This document shows, piece by piece, positions 61,958 to 64,000 of a stretch of 64,000 bases of DNA. Made by a program: the position numbers and the translations under genes. The notes under the pieces were generated by a model, which was not told the DNA's origin, searched no databases, and was given only the letters and a program-made list of their open reading frames with translations. Location: the NCBI GenBank assembly GCA_041397765.1, contig JAWKWA010000013.1, forward strand, positions 1 to 64,000, in the 5' to 3' direction. Within the stretch, counting starts at the first letter, position 1. Every line of letters begins with the position of its first letter. The DNA is from JAWKWA01 sp041397765 (GTDB taxonomy: Bacteria > Pseudomonadota > Alphaproteobacteria > Rhizobiales > Hyphomicrobiaceae).

Positions 61958-63799
61958 ATGTTCGGCTGGTTCGAGCGTCTGATCGATCCCTTCGACCGCG
62001 GCAATGACGGGCGCCCGCCCGAGGAACTCGGGGCCTTCTACGTCCATTTCGTTCGCCAGGCCTGGCCGGTCTTTGCCGCGCTCGGCGTGCTCGGCTTCGT
62101 CGGCGCGCTGATCGAGGTGTCGCTGTTTGCCTATATCGGGCGGCTCGTCGACCTGATGAAGTCGGCGCAGAGCCCCGCGACCTTCCTTTCCGATCATGGG
62201 CCCATGCTGCTGTGGATGGGGTTCGTCGCGCTCATCGCCCGGCCGCTCGCCTTCGGGTTGCACGACCTCGTCAAGAACCAGGCGATCGCCGCCTCCTTCA
62301 CCAACCGCATCCGCTGGCAGACGCACCGGCACGTGCTGCGCCAGAGCCTCGGCTTCTTCCAGAACGATTTCGCCGGGCGCATCGCCAACAAGGTGATGCA
62401 GACGGCGCCGGCCTTGCGCGAGTCGGTCGTGCAGGTGCTGGACGCGGTGTGGTTCGTGCTGATCTACACGGCCTCGGCGCTTTATCTGTTCGCCTCGGCG
62501 GACGTCTTTCTGGCGGCCCCGCTCGTCGTCTGGCTCGCGCTCTATATCGGCGCGCTCTGGTATTTCGTGCCGCGCGTCAAGGATCGCGCCGTCATCATGT
62601 CGGAGGCGCGCTCCTCGCTGACGGGCCGGATCGTCGACAGCTACACCAACATCCTCACCGTGAAGCTGTTCGCCCATACCGACCGCGAGGACGGCTATGC
62701 CGAATGGGCGATGCGCGACCACCTGCAGAAGTTCCAGGGCCAGCTTCGTCTGCTCACCATGATGAACGGTGCGATCTGGACGATGAACGGCGCCCTCATC
62801 GTCGGCACGACCGGGCTCGGGCTGTGGCTGTGGAGCCAGGGGCTCATCACCATCGGCGCCCTCGCGCTCGCGGCGGGCCTGTCGATCCGCATCGTCAACA
62901 TGTCGGGCTGGATCATGTGGGTGATGACCGGCATCTTCGAGAATATCGGCCAGGTGCAGGAGGGCATGCAGACCATCTCGCGCCCGCACGAGGTCATCGA
63001 CGGTGCCGAGGCGCGGCCGCTGGCGGCGCGGCACGGCGCCATCCGCTACGAGCACATCACCTTCCACTACGGCAAGGGCGACGGGGTGATCTCGGATCTG
63101 TCGCTGTCGATCCGGGCGGGCGAGAAGGTCGGCCTCGTCGGGCGCTCGGGCGCGGGCAAGTCGACGCTCGTCAACCTGCTGCTGCGATTCTACGACCTGG
63201 AAGCGGGCCGCATCCTGATCGACGGGGAGGACATCGCGACCGTCACGCAGGACAGCCTCAGGGCCTCGATCGGCATGGTGACGCAGGACACCTCCCTGCT
63301 GCACCGCTCGGTGCGCGACAACATCCTCTATGGCCGGCCCGATGCGAGCGAGGCGGAGGTGATCGCGGCGGCGCGCAAGGCCGAGGCGCACGAGTTCATC
63401 CTCGACCTGGAGGACCCGCGCGGGCGGCGCGGCTATGACGCCCATGTCGGCGAGCGGGGCGTCAAGCTGTCGGGTGGCCAGCGCCAGCGCATCGCGATTG
63501 CCCGGGTGCTCCTGAAGGACGCACCGATCCTCATACTCGACGAGGCGACCTCGGCCCTCGACAGCGAAGTCGAGGCGGCGATCCAGGAGAGCCTCTACAA
63601 GCTGATGGAGGGCAAGACGGTGATCGCCATCGCGCACCGGCTCTCGACCATCGCGGCCATGGACCGGCTCGTCATCATGGACAAGGGGGCGGTGGTCGAG
63701 GATGGCAGCCACGAGCAGCTCGTCGCCCGCGGTGGTCTCTATGCCGAGCTGTGGGCGCGCCAGTCGGGCGGCTTCCTCGCCAAGGAGGCGGCGGAATGA
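61958..63799 (+). CDS. MsbA-type ABC exporter (permease-ATPase fusion)
   Basis: A 613-residue half-transporter that should work as a homodimer. Six spans fill about residues 30-330, then an ATPase with Walker A GRSGAGKS, Q-loop VTQDTSLLHRSVRDNI, signature LSGGQRQR, Walker B ILILDEATSALDSE and H-loop IAHRLSTI. The N-terminal cytoplasmic segment (FGWFERLIDPF) and overall type resemble lipid or drug exporters of Hyphomicrobiales. Substrate not assignable. Its stop overlaps the next start by ATGA. Confidence 0.93.
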   Translation: MFGWFERLIDPFDRGNDGRPPEELGAFYVHFVRQAWPVFAALGVLGFVGALIEVSLFAYIGRLVDLMKSAQSPATFLSDHGPMLLWMGFVALIARPLAFGLHDLVKNQAIAASFTNRIRWQTHRHVLRQSLGFFQNDFAGRIANKVMQTAPALRESVVQVLDAVWFVLIYTASALYLFASADVFLAAPLVVWLALYIGALWYFVPRVKDRAVIMSEARSSLTGRIVDSYTNILTVKLFAHTDREDGYAEWAMRDHLQKFQGQLRLLTMMNGAIWTMNGALIVGTTGLGLWLWSQGLITIGALALAAGLSIRIVNMSGWIMWVMTGIFENIGQVQEGMQTISRPHEVIDGAEARPLAARHGAIRYEHITFHYGKGDGVISDLSLSIRAGEKVGLVGRSGAGKSTLVNLLLRFYDLEAGRILIDGEDIATVTQDSLRASIGMVTQDTSLLHRSVRDNILYGRPDASEAEVIAAARKAEAHEFILDLEDPRGRRGYDAHVGERGVKLSGGQRQRIAIARVLLKDAPILILDEATSALDSEVEAAIQESLYKLMEGKTVIAIAHRLSTIAAMDRLVIMDKGAVVEDGSHEQLVARGGLYAELWARQSGGFLAKEAAE

Positions 63800-64000
63800 G
63801 CGGGGCGCCGGTCACGATCCGGCCAGCCGTCGAGGGCGACGCTGAGGCGGTGGCCCGCCTCTCCGACGCCCTGCGCAAGGTCCTCGGCGATCCGACGGGC
63901 CATCTGACGGCCGAGCGCATTCTCGCCGACGGGTTCGGCGAGGATGCCGAGTTCGGGCTGATCGTCGCGGAGGCCGGCGGGCGGCTGGTCGGCTATGCGC
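63796..64000 (+). CDS. GNAT family N-acetyltransferase, truncated by window end
   Basis: Only 68 codons are present. They begin VTIRPAVEGDAEAVARL, the usual GNAT first strand and helix, and reach the beta strands LIVAEAGGRLVGYA before the acetyl-CoA loop. The ATG overlaps the exporter stop (ATGA), so the two are in one operon. Substrate unknown. Confidence 0.8.
   Translation, partial: MSGAPVTIRPAVEGDAEAVARLSDALRKVLGDPTGHLTAERILADGFGEDAEFGLIVAEAGGRLVGYA

Noticed and set aside
1..64000. tRNA, rRNA or insertion sequence
   Set aside because: No cloverleaf-like sequences, no rRNA-like stretches and no transposase-like protein were recognised by eye; a covariance search would be decisive.

Overview
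The window is chromosomal DNA of a GC-rich (roughly two thirds G+C by eye) alphaproteobacterium, most likely of the order Hyphomicrobiales (Rhizobiales). This rests on gene content and order: fabD-fabG-acpP-fabF-mltG, a MarR / OmpR-type regulator / histidine kinase cluster divergent from ilvE, DUF805 proteins, O2-dependent hemF, xanthine-dehydrogenase-type Mo hydroxylases and a ClpA-like ATPase of a kind I associate with rhizobial genomes. I could not assign genus. No rRNA, tRNA, insertion sequence, prophage or CRISPR array was seen.

Layout. 0-8 kb: a two-hairpin intergenic repeat, a DmsB-like iron-sulfur subunit with its TorD-type chaperone, a small RTX protein, a Cys-rich secreted protein, a gamma-glutamyltransferase and a gamma-glutamylcyclotransferase around a DUF3291 gene, and two DUF805 proteins. 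8-17.5 kb: propionyl-CoA carboxylase alpha subunit, a class III adenylate cyclase, a membrane-tethered TAXI protein, a two-component system, MarR and ilvE. 17.5-22.4 kb: a three-gene uracil catabolism (URC-type) operon and an FAD-linked 2-hydroxyacid dehydrogenase. 22.5-28.5 kb: fatty acid synthesis genes and mltG. 28.5-36 kb: a sulfatase, a frameshifted methylene-THF reductase homologue, and a three-subunit molybdenum hydroxylase followed by a MoaD-like carrier and a GFA enzyme. 36-44 kb: thrS, an acyltransferase, a membrane-anchored helical protein, and a ClpA/ClpB-like AAA+ ATPase fused to a release-factor-2-like region that lacks the GGQ domain; the ATPase gene is interrupted by four apparent single-base indels. 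44-50 kb: six HExxH zinc peptidase genes, four of them paralogous small exported proteins in one direction, with leuD and two hypotheticals between. 51-57.5 kb: N-carbamoylputrescine amidase, a complete spermidine/putrescine ABC importer and a GT1 glycosyltransferase whose frame is continuous with the importer ATPase. 57.5-64 kb: a second copy of the two-hairpin repeat, a Phd/VapC toxin-antitoxin pair, a duplicated-cupin protein, OsmC, hemF, a broken DUF2569 gene, an MsbA-type exporter and a truncated GNAT gene.

The two most distinctive things are the AAA+/RF2-like fusion with its membrane neighbour (39.6-43.8 kb), and the repeat family in which two hairpins are preserved by compensatory changes between the copies at 49-222 and 57517-57686. 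Conserved genes carry apparent single-base frameshifts in several places (15.6, 30.85, 40.6-43.3, possibly 56.1, 61.0-61.4 kb), so either sequence quality or real gene decay must be considered when reading those entries.
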